Below are positions 9,243 through 21,200 of a stretch of 64,000 nt of DNA, piece by piece. The position numbers were made by a program, and so were the translations under genes. This DNA comes from Atherix ibis (taxonomy: Eukaryota > Arthropoda > Insecta > Diptera > Athericidae). Position 1 is the first letter of the stretch. Every line of letters starts with the position of its first letter. The stretch spans positions 60,112,220 to 60,176,219 of the forward strand of contig OY282609.1 in assembly GCA_958298945.1 (NCBI GenBank). Direction: 5' to 3'. The notes beneath the pieces were generated by a model. It was given only the letters and a program-made list of their open reading frames with translations. It had not been told where the DNA came from and did not search any database.

Positions 9243-12200
9243 ATGCTATTGAACAGTTGCATTGAAGTTTTGTCTGCAATTATTTTTCTGCAAGCAATAT
9301 TCAACTTGGAATTTGCCCACGGATTAATCAGTCGTAATCCGTACACATTCTTTTCGAAAAAGTATTTTGAATTTTTGATCATTTTTTCTACTAATTCCAA
9401 ATTATTCAGTTTTCGAATTTTTTTATACACTTAAATTGATCTAAATTCAGTTTACCAGATGACCTAAGATTTATGCCGACAATTGGAAATGGCCACATTG
9501 GATTTACAGTGTTTAGTGATGCAATTTACATGAACGGCTTGTACAATGGAGCGCACGGACTTAGTCATCGGGCTCGTATCCCCAATTATATAAACATCAC
9601 TGTTGGCCAATTGGTGTATAATAGAACCACAAAATACGAATATGATATTAATTACTATATGAACGTGAAAGCTGGTGTTTTTAATGTGATTTACAAAAAC
9701 GACAAAGTTAAGATCCATCAAAAGATATACGCCCATCGGTACTTCAATCGGGCGATCATCAATGAAATTGTTGTGCGTCGAGGCACCTCAAGAGGTATTA
9801 TTTTTACAAATTAACGGGGGTGGGGGGGGGAGGTGGGGGGTTGGTTGTTAACTATTATAAATAAAAGTATTTTTTGGGGACAGATTATTTTTTTCTATAA
9901 ATATTTTGAAGCAAAAATTTGTTTCCGGTAGTTTTTTAAAGAAAAATCATTGAATAATAATTTATACAGCCCCATTCGAGAGTAAGTTTCTCCCTTCTGA
10001 ACAGTTTACTCATCCTGATGTGACTGGATATAAAAATAAAAATATGTTGACAATGTTTTCAAATTATAAGCTGATAAAATAATGTCATTTAAAAGAAAGA
10101 AAATCAAATAAAAATCTTTTAAAATCTTATTGATTTAATTTATTGGTTGGTGCAAAAGTAATGACGTTTACATATACAATTAAACATTTTTTTTTTAATT
10201 TGTATTATTTATTTAATTAATTATATAATTTCCATCCGTTCTTATAACCTTCTCCCATCTTTCTATCAACTTATTAATACCATTAGTGTAAAATTCCTTG
10301 GATTTTGATGCGAAAAATGTAGAAAGGGATGTTTTTACCTGCTCTAATGTACGAGGGTCGTTCAATAAGTCCTTAGAAAATCCAAGAAATTGCGCTCGTA
10401 GTGTCGGTACTTTCAGCTCGATCCATAGCGTAGGTCAATTTCTATCGTCGATTAAAGTTAACGACAATTATTTGTCCATAACAATGGAAAAAAGCGATCT
10501 TAGGGCTGTCATCAAACATCTCCATTTGATAGGCTTAAGCCCGAAAGAAATCAAAGCCGAGTTGGATGCAGTTCATGGCACATCTGCACCTGCGTTTGCG
10601 ACGGTTTACAATTGTGTGAATGAATTTAAACGTGGCCGTTCATCCACAAAAGATGAACATCGTTCAGGACGCCCAGTTGAGGTGTCTACTCCTGAAATCA
10701 TCGACAAAATCCACGATCTGATTTTGAACGATCGGCGAATTAAAGTGCACGAATTAGTTGAGGCCACGGGCATATCACAAGGTACAGTCGCTTCAATCTT
10801 GCATGAAAAATTGTCTGTGAAAAAAATTTCGGCAAGATGGGTGCCGCGTTTGCTCTCAGAGGAGAATAAGCGCAATCGTGTAGTGGACTCTAAACCTATG
10901 TTGGCACTCTTTCATCGCAATCCTGCCGAATTCCTTCGTCGATATGTCACTGTGGACCAAACTTGGATACACTACTACACTCCAGAAACGAAGAGACAGC
11001 CACCACAGTGGATTTTCAAGGGTGAACGGGCTCCGAAGAAGTCAAAAACTGTGCCATCGGCCGGCAAGGTGATGGTCACGGTCTTTTGGGATTCGCAGGG
11101 CATCATTTTTATCGACTACTTGGAAAAAGGAAAAACAATAACAGGAGCGTATTACGCGTCGTTATTGCAACTGTTGAGCGAGGAAATCAAAGAGAAACGC
11201 CCCCATCTGAAGAAGAAAAAAATCCCCTTGCATCAGGACAATGCGCGTGTGCACACTTGCGCTGTTTCCATGGCCAAAATTCTGGAATTGAGAATGGAAT
11301 TGTTGCAGCATCCCGCTTATTCACCAGATTTGGCCCCGAGTGACTATTTTCTTTTCCCCAATCTGAAGAAATGGCTTGGCGGACGACGGTTCACTTCCAA
11401 CGAGGACGTCATTGCTCAAACGGATGAGTATTTTGCAGAACTTCCGAAATCCTATTTTTTGGACGGGATAAAATTTTTGGAAAAACGGTTGGAAAAGTGT
11501 ATAGAGCTAAAAGGAGATTATGTTGAAAAATAAAATTTTTTTTTAAAAAAACAGTTTTTTCCATCTTTTTCTAAGGACTTATTGAACGACCCTCGTACTA
11601 TTCATCATTTCTGAAGAAAAAATTTTTTTTACCTGGGATCATAAAAACCGTCATAACTTTTGCACCAACCCAATATAATTTGTGAGTTTTTTAGTTTTGC
11701 ATTTTTTTTTTTTTTTCAGAAAATACAATAATAATTTTTTAAAGACAGTCACTAAACTTTTGTATTTTTCCTCTTAAAGAAATATTTTTTTGTTGCTAGA
11801 AGATGCCTAAAGGAATATTTTGTAGGTCCAAAGTTCCAAATTCGAAAAACGTTTTTTTAAGTTAGAATTGACAATATTTTTTTTTTAAATAAATCAATCG
11901 AAATCTGGTTAATCTTTGTATGGAAAAATCGATTATATTTCATAGTCTGTTAGATAAGATGAAAGTCTTTTAGTATTTCTATATTATTTAGTACGCATCC
12001 TGCTAGTAGTAACACAGCCGAAATGAAGTTGTCGTGGCACTACACATAAGAATTTACATTTCAGTATAAATTTTACTGAAAACGACCAAAAGAAAGTGTT
12101 TAGAAAACTGCCTAAAATTGATTTTCCAATAATTATTATAGTCGCTTTGATTGCTATTACAGATGCTCTGAGAATACCTCTCCAGCAAGAGTTTGGTGAG

Positions 12201-15200
12201 CGACTTTCTGATGACATAAACTTTGGCTTTGTGGAAACGTTGCTAACGGAAGAGCCGCGTCGGAATCAGATCAACCCCAATGTCCAATGGCCCGATTATA
12301 GAGAAATTTTCCAGAGAATATACGGACACACCAACACGATCGAAGACGAAACATTTCAAAAGTCCACACAGCATGTCTGTTGCTTGTGGAATCATGTTCC
12401 CGAAGCGATTGTTCTGGAACCATTAGAAATGTCCGCCACGTACACGTTTGTAATGACAATCGACCGATCGTGTACAGTTGCGCAGCAGGAACTGCAAGAT
12501 GGTCAGTTGGAAATTATTTAAATAATTTTTATTTAGTTCGGCTGAAAAGTTTATAAGGTAACACAGTAAAAATATTTTTTTTTTGCAAAATCATTTTTAT
12601 TATTCAACATAGTTGCCTTCGAGGGCGATACAGCGATTATAGCGATCCTCCAACTTTTCGATACCATTTTTATAGTACTCTTTCGGTTTTGCCTCAAAAT
12701 AGGCCTCAGTTTCGGCAATCACTTCATCATCGGTCTTAAATTTCTTGCCAGCGAGCATTCTCTTGAGGTCTGCAAACAGGAAAAAGTTGCTGGGGGAATA
12801 CGGTGGATGGGGAAGCAATTCGTATCCCAATTCATTGAGTTTGACCATCGTTTTCATCGACTTGTGACACGGTGCATTGGCTTGGTGAAACAACACTTTT
12901 TTCTTCTTCAAATGAGGCCGTTTCTTAGCGATTTCTTTCTTCAAACGATCCAATAACGCTATATAATAGTCGCTGTTGATCGTCTGTCCCTTCTGGAGAT
13001 AGTCAATGAATATTATACCAAGCGCATCCCAAAATACAGACGCCATCACCTTGCCAGCCGACTGTTGCGTCTTTCCACGCTTTGAATTCGGTTCGTCGCT
13101 CGCTCTCCACTCTGCCGACTGCCGATTTGACTCTGGACTGGAGTGTAGTGACGGAGTCATGTTTCATCCATTGTCACATATCGACGCAAAAATTCGGGTT
13201 TATTGCGCTTGAACAGCTCCAAACACTGCTCAGAATCATCAACACGCTGTTGTTTTTGCTCCACAGTGAGCTCAAACAGCTTTCGCATGCCCAAATATTC
13301 ATGCACGATATGTCCAACACGCTCTTTCGTTATCTTCAGAGTCTCAACTATCTCGCTCAACTTCACTTTACGGTCATTTAAAATTATTTTGTGGATTTTT
13401 TGGATGTTTTCTGCCGTAACCACCTCTTTTGGGCGTCCACTGCGTTCTGCATCAACTGTGCTCGTACGACCAGTTCGAAATTGACGAAACCAATATTCCA
13501 CAGTTGAAATAGCTGGAGCAGAGTCCGGATAACGTTTGTCAAACCATGCTTTGGTTTCCACTGTATTTTTTTTCATCAAAAAGCAATAACAAAGTTGCTT
13601 CACTCAAAAGTTGCTTCACTTAAGTAGATTTTTGCAAGAGACGCCATCTAGACGTCAACCTTATAAACTTTTCAGCCGAACTTACTGTAAGGGTAGATTA
13701 CCCTTACCCTAACGCACTTACCATTTTTCAGCTCTTCGTATATCGCCCAATGATCTTTTCGAATCGCACCGGAAGAAATGGAATGCTTTTTGGAGATTGT
13801 TTAACATAGAAATTGATGGAAATATGGAATTGGTAAGAGAAATGGGAATTTGGCAGCAGAAACTAAGATCGTTCGCTTATTTTTAGGCAAGAGTAGTCAA
13901 GGGGAGTATTTTCTATTTGGCAAGTGCTTTGCCATCGCTTCAGACTAACCAAGTGCACAATGATGAGTTTTTCGGAATCAGCCCGAACGGTTTGGGTCGA
14001 GGTGGTGTTGATCCACTCGACTACGAAGGGCACAATATGTGGGATACGGAAATCTGGATGTTCCCTGTCATACTGCAAATGCGACCGGAATGGGCCAAGC
14101 AGTTGCTCAACTATCGTTACCGAATGATGCCAACGGCAAAGTACTGGGCCAATAGGACAGGTTACAAGGGAGCACGGTAAGACATGCTTTTTCATTCCAA
14201 ATTGGTCCGCTTCTCAGAATTTGTCATTTTTTCAATGTTTCGAGTTTCTAAATTGTTCACTGTTATTTGTCAAGTTGCCCATTTTTACTTACTGTTCTGT
14301 TCCATTTGCATGGTTCGGTTGGTGGCTTATAGCGACCTGATCGCAATAGCCCTTGCCCATATGACGCCACTTCATCATCGTCATCATCGGTCAGTTGTTG
14401 GTGAATCGTTTAAATTTTGTTCTTGCACACAGTTTTCCGTGGGAAAGTGCATTCACTGGAACCGATGTCACACAGCCAGGCTATTCGATAATCGCACACC
14501 AGCAACAGCACATCACTGCAGACATCGGACTCAGTGTACGTAATTATTTCGTTTCGACCTACGACCTAGAATGGCTACAAAATTGCGGATGCCCACTAGC
14601 GCTTAGCATAGCCGACTTCTGGGCAAGTCGTATTCAAATCGACAACAAGACCGGATCCTACAATATCAAATGTAATTTTAACTATTTTTCCCATTTTCGG
14701 TATACGGCAGAGATCGGATTTATTGCATCAAAGCAAACATTTTACCTTTGCTCTAAATTAAAAGAATAACGAAAAATTATGCAATTTTTCCCATTTTGAT
14801 TGCAGATGTTATGGGTCCAGATGAGGATCACGCTAACATCACGAATAACGTTTTTACAAATGCCATCGTTTCGGATGTTTTGGATTTTCCAAAGTAAGTA
14901 ACAAAAACAATTTTCCTACACAAACGAAATTGGATATTTTCTATATTTTATCATTTAAAAAAAATATTTATAAGAAAAGTTAAAAAGAAAAAGTATTGGG
15001 AAAAAAAAAATTTTCTCAGTTCAACAAAAAATACTTTGAAATTTGCATTCAAAATTTTAAGAAAACTCATTTTTTATTGATAAAAGAAAAGAAAGAAATT
15101 TTTATGATTCTTTTTATTCTACAGAAAAGTTGGAAATTTTTGCAAAAGTTTTGATCCTGAATGGTCAGAGATGTCCAAAAAACTAGTGATTTTATATGAT

Positions 15201-18200
15201 AAAAATCTTGACTACCATCCACAATATGAGGACTATCATCCAGGAATTCCTATAAAGCAAGCTGATGCAGTTCTCTTAGGCTATCCTTTACTTTATCCAA
15301 TGAACGAGTAAAATTTTGACTTTCTGAAATTTCACGAAATTTCATCACAATAAATACATTCACGTACAGATCCACGCATCGTAATGATCTGACCATTTAT
15401 GAGAATGCAACTCGACCGAGTGGCCCAGCGATGACTTGGGGAATACACGCCATCAATTGGCTGGATGTTGGTGACTATGAAAAGGCCGATATTAACTTTA
15501 AACGAAGCTATTTCGATTATATAAGAGAACCATTTCAGGTAAGTTATTAGATAGCAACTAAAAACAATTCTTATCAACAAATAGTGTAAAATAATAAACA
15601 AAAACAAATCGATCAGGTATGGGGCGAGGTCGTTAATGGTAGAATGGGTGCGGCAAATTTTCTAACTGGAGCTGGCGGTTTCCTGCAGTCTGTTATCAAC
15701 GGATATGCGGGCGTCCGAATTTATATTCAGGGCATGAAACTGCAAAAGCCACGTTTACCACCGTTTACCACTCGTTTCATCGTTTCAGGTGAGTAAGTTC
15801 ATCAACACATACTCATGTCAATCGTGTATATATATGCAATCGTGCATGTGTGTTCACATAAGGGCTCAACAAGAACAGGTGATTTTAATTCACATTTAAT
15901 TAATTCGTATACAACTTCGAAACGAACCGATTTTAATGTTGTAGGCAACGACGTGACATTATCTCAAATGAAATTGATAAGAAAAATAGAAAAATATACT
16001 CAATTTTTACGTATACAAACTGACTTCCCTTAAAAAAAACAAAAAAATCTAATTTCAAAGATTATTTAAAAAAATTCTCGCATTTCGGAAGTAAGAACCC
16101 AGAAATTTTTTTTTTAAACGTTTGTGGTTTATACTAAGTCAATATGAGAACATAGCAACAGTTAAGTGCTGTTTTTTTCTCTTTCTAGATTTCCAATTAA
16201 CCTAACATTTTTGCTTGATAATTTTTATTTTTTTATTAAACGACATTAAATGAATCTAAAAGAATTTATGGTAATAGTAAAAGAATACTCGTAAGATGGC
16301 ACTTTATACGTTAAGGGTCTTCTATATACAAATGCATCAATTTGTTTGGTTGTGACATTTGCTAAGCAAATACAATTATCACAAACAGCACAGACACAGG
16401 CAAACCAAAAACTAGACACGAACCTTTTGCAATCATTTTATATGTTCGACGAAGACACAGACCAAAATAAAGCACATTAAATTCGGTAATATTCGGTTTC
16501 GAAACTTTAGCTGTGACCTGGCATCTTATTTCGTAAATTAAAGTAGTTGTTTTTTTTTTAGCAAAGTTTTATACCAAAAATATATTATTTATTTAATTGT
16601 AGAATAGGAGAAAATATTCCATTACAAAAAGCTCGAACTGCATTATCTACTAATGAAAAACGAATTTTTTGACGAAAAACTCAAGAAACGTGCTTCCGAT
16701 CGATCATCCATATGAACATTTGGTTTTTGCCTACGATAGCAAGTTCACTTTAGCCAAAGCACATAGTGAAAAGTTCTTGGAATTGGCAGTTGCTTTCTTA
16801 TGAATATTATCAAAGTTACAAAATGTCTGTAATTAACACCTTTAATTACGGATTTTGAAAAATCCTTTAATTACGGAGTTTTGGCTAATGTTCGTTCTCA
16901 TTGAAATTTGTCTGTATTAAATAAATAAATGAATGGTCCCTTTTTGCATTTATAAAAAGAAATCCATGATTTTTGCATTAAATTGAAGGCTTTATTTAGC
17001 ATAGATAGAATGATACGATTTAGGTCAAATATGCACCGTTTTGTTCGATAACTTGTTGCCATTTTGGAGGTAATTTCATAATGCCTCTCTCATAGAAACC
17101 CTTGTCCCTATTAGTAAAAAATTGGGACAGTCGATTTTCACAATCTTCTCTTGAGGCGAATTTTTCACCTGCAAAATCATTCGTCATAGACAGGAAGAGG
17201 TGGTAATCACTTGGTGCCAGGTCCGGACTATAACGTGGATGCATAAGAACATCCCAACCAAGGTCCCGGAACTTCTGGCGAGTCACTATCGATGTATGCG
17301 GCCTGGCGTTGTCCTGATGGAACACAATTCCTCTCCTATTGGCCAAAGCTGGCCGCTTCTGGGCGATTGCTTCTTTCAGACAGTCCAATTGTTGACAGTA
17401 TAGGTCCGAATTAAGAGTTCGGCCGTAGGGTAGCAGCTCATAGTAGATGATTTCCTGCCAGTCCCACCAAACACACAGCAAAACCTTCGCTTGACGTTGT
17501 CGTAAGTGACCCACTTTTCATCATCAGTAACCATCCGCTTCAGAAATGGATCGATATTGTTGCGATTCAGCAGCGATTCGCAGATGGAAATTCGGTCCAT
17601 GAGGTTTTTTTTGCGATAACTCGTGTGGCACCCATACATCGAGCTTCTTTTTGTATCCAGCCTTATTTAAGTGGTTCCAAACGGTTTTTTGTGCAATGTT
17701 TAGCTCCTGGGCAATCGAAACAGTGCTTACGTGACGGTCGGAATCGAAGATTTCCATTATTTTATCGACATTTTCGACAATTGGCCTTCCAGAGCGTGGT
17801 GCATCTTTGACATCAAAATTACCGGAACGGAATCGTCGGAACCAAAATTGCGCGTGATTGGCGGTTACAGTATCAGGACCATAAACACTATTCACATTTT
17901 CAGCTGCCTGGCTTGCGTTTTCGCCTTTATCGAAGAAAAACTGTAAAATATGGTGAATTTTATCTTTGTTGGTGTTCAACTTTGACGCGTGCTAAAAAAA
18001 TACTGAGTCAAGTAATCACAAAACTGTATGAGAAGCTTTTTTTGTACGAAATCTTATCTTTCTAACGCCATCTAGTTCAACCCGATCGCACTTTTACAAC
18101 GGGAGATACAGACTCCTAAGGCCATCTATTGGCAAAATAATGGATTAACAGTTCGGCTGAAAAGTTTATAAGGTTGACGTCTAGATGGAAAAATCTACTT

Positions 18201-21200
18201 AATTATCATAAAGCATCATCCGTCAAATGATTCCTGTCGGTCGATTGGTTCGTGAGATATAGCATTTTGAGTGAAGCAACTTTTGTTATTGAAAAAAAAA
18301 ATGGATAAAGACGAATTTCGTGTATTGATAAAGCATTGCTTTTTGATGAAAAAAAATACAGTGGAAACCAAAGCATGGTTTGACAAACGTTATCCGGACT
18401 CTGCTCCAGCTATTTCAACTGTGGAATATTGGTTTCGTCAATTTCGACCTGGTCGTACGAGCACAGTTGATGCAGAACGCAGTGGACGCCCAAAAGAGGT
18501 GGTTACGGCAGAAAACATCAAAAAAATCCACAAAATAATTTTAAATGACCGTAAAGTGAAGTTGAGCGAGATAGTTGAGACTCTGAAGATATCGAAAGAG
18601 CGTGTTGGACATATCGTGCATGAATATTTGGGCATGCGAAAGCTGTGTGAGCTCACTGTGGACCAAAAACAACAACGTGTTGATGATTCTGAGCAGTGTT
18701 TGGAGCTGTTCAAGCGCAATAAACCCGAATTTTTGCGTCGATATGTGACAATGGATGAAACATGGTTCCGTCACTACACTCCAGAGTCCAATCGGCAGTC
18801 GGCAGAGTGGAGAGCGAGCGACGAACCGAATCCAACGCGTGAAAAGACGCAACAGTCGGCTGGCAAGGTGATGGCGTCTGTATTTTGGGATGCGCATGGA
18901 ATAATATTCATTGACTATCTCCAGAAGGGACAGACGATCAACAGCGACTATTATATAGCGTTATTGAATCGTTTGAAGAAAGAAATCGCTAAGAAACGGC
19001 CTCATTTGAAGAAGAAAAAAGTGTTGTTTCACCAAGACAATGCACCGTGTCACAAGTCGATGAAAACGATGGTCAAACTCAATGAATTGGGCTATGAATT
19101 GCTTCCCCATCCACCGTATTCTCCAGATCTGGCCCCCAGCGACTTTTTCCTGTTTGCAGACCTCAAGAGAATGCTCGCTGGCAAGAAATTTAAGACCGAT
19201 GATGAAGTGATTGCCGAAACTGAGGCCTATTTTGAGGCAAAACCGAAAGAGTACTATAAAAATGGTATCGAAAAGTTGGAAGATCGCTGTAATCGCTGTA
19301 TCGCCCTCGAAGGCTACTATGTTGAATAATAAAAATAAATTTTGCAAAAAAAAATATTTTTACTGTGTTATCTTATAAACTTTTCAGCCGAACTGTTACT
19401 TTTTTTTTAACTTATATTTAATGCGACTACTGACAACCTACTTAATGTAATGCTTACAATTTCACACGATTGCGTACATTCGGGCGCACAATGTATTTGG
19501 TGCATTCTGAACTTAACTAAATTTTTCTGTTTTACTCCTCAAATTGGTTGGATACCCCCCCCCACATTTGGTTGGTAAAACTTATAAAACTATTTCTCCT
19601 ACACACGTATGTGTATTATTTTTTTAAGAACACCCAGTAATTACGGATTTTGGCAAAACGTCGTACCTGCATGCGGAAGTAACCGGCAGGGTGCATTAAA
19701 CTGCATTATTTTGCTGCACCGTCTTGTTTAGCTGTAGCACAGTTCAAATGTCTGTCTGTCTGTATTGGGTTGTCCGGGAAGTAATTTCGTTTTTTTTTTC
19801 TTCTTAGTTCTCCATTAAGATGAATGGAATCCTCTCGGGCGTGTATATTTTTACAATTTTTCATTTACTTGTTTTTTGTGGTAAATTTTTATTTTCAACA
19901 TTTTTCTCAAAATTCCTCAATATTGATAATTTTACCAAATTTGTGGAAATTTTTATTTTCGACATTTTTTCTCAATATTGATAATTTTATATATTCAATG
20001 TGAATAATTTTAAATTTTGGCATTTAAAAATGCTTTTTTTTGATTATTTTTTGGAATTTTGTTCTTTTTGTCTTTCTACTATTAATTTTTTTTCTTTAGG
20101 TTTTTCTACTCATACTGAATGTGAATTTTTTTTTGTTTGGTATTTAAAAAATTCATTTACTTTGAACATTTTATATTTTTTATTATTTTAACTTAAAATT
20201 TAATTTTTTTTTTCAATGTATCCAACTATTATATGTTAAACGATTTTTTTTTAATTTCTTCCGTTTTTATACTAATGTGAACAATTTTATTATATTTTTT
20301 TTGGCATTTGAAATAGCTTTTTTGATTTTGAATTTTTTTGTTAATAATTATTTCTATTTTTTTTATTATTAATAATAGTATACAAAAGCCTTTGTACTGG
20401 TATTAATTGTTTTCTTTTTATTTTAATCTTTTTTAAAGTGATATATTTGAATTGTCTTATGTTAGGATTATGGAAATTTTTCATTGATCTTAAAAATTAT
20501 ACTCGATTTCTCATAACAGATGGAGACAAATGAAGCGATTTGATAAGAACATAAAAAATTTAATATATTAATATGCATAAGTGGTAAACATCACTTTAGC
20601 CAGAATATGGAAATCCCAAAAAATGTGAAAAATACATTTTAGGAAAATTTTCCGAAAATTATATTACGACCGAGGTACAATAAAATTGTTCGGTCGGTGG
20701 CTTTGAAGTTCTTAAATTTATAAAAAGAGGAACAATTCCACTTCAAATAGAATGGCTTGGATTAAAGAAGAACTGGATAGGCCTCTACACAAAAATTCGG
20801 TCGGATTTTTGTTGCAATATATTCGTAGAACGCAAACACATGCAATACAACAGAAATGGCGTAAATCATTGGGGGCCAAATTAAAAGTTCAGTATGCGAT
20901 TGAAGCGGTTCGTTTAAAACCATTTTTCATATGTGATGTCATTTATTCGTAAAGAAGCAGATTTTTTAATATTGCGGGTTTTGTTGTTTGATGGAATTAG
21001 TTTTGTAAATATGCAATAAAATACAGTATTTTTTTTTTAATATTTATTTATTTATTATGTATTTTCATTTTATTTATTTCACTGTATATTATTTATTCTT
21101 GGGAATACCGGATGCTGCTGCCACAATCCACTTTTCCCACAACCATTTATTTTGTTGGAACCTGTAAAGTTAACATATTAATATACGATCGTAACATTTA

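Larger units (their letters stand above)
10143..11673 (-). mobile_element. Family F mariner remnant (internally deleted), hosting a nested family A mariner
   Basis: Outer ends are TTGGTTGGTGCAAAAGTAAT at 10143 and the complement TTGGGTTGGTGCAAAAGTTA at 11673, each with a flanking TA (10141-10142 and 11674-11675). Left of the nested insert, 10200-10345 matches the transposase 3' end of the family F element at 62606-63716. Right of the insert only about 76 bp remain. Without the insert the element would be about 285 bp, so it was a short deletion derivative before family A landed in it. It sits in intron 2 of the PGGHG-like gene, opposite to the gene. Confidence 0.85.

Noticed and set aside
14184..14543. 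A 119-codon open frame on the + strand rich in hydrophobic and histidine residues.
   Set aside because: It spans an intron and an exon of the glucosidase gene in the wrong frame, so it is a shadow.
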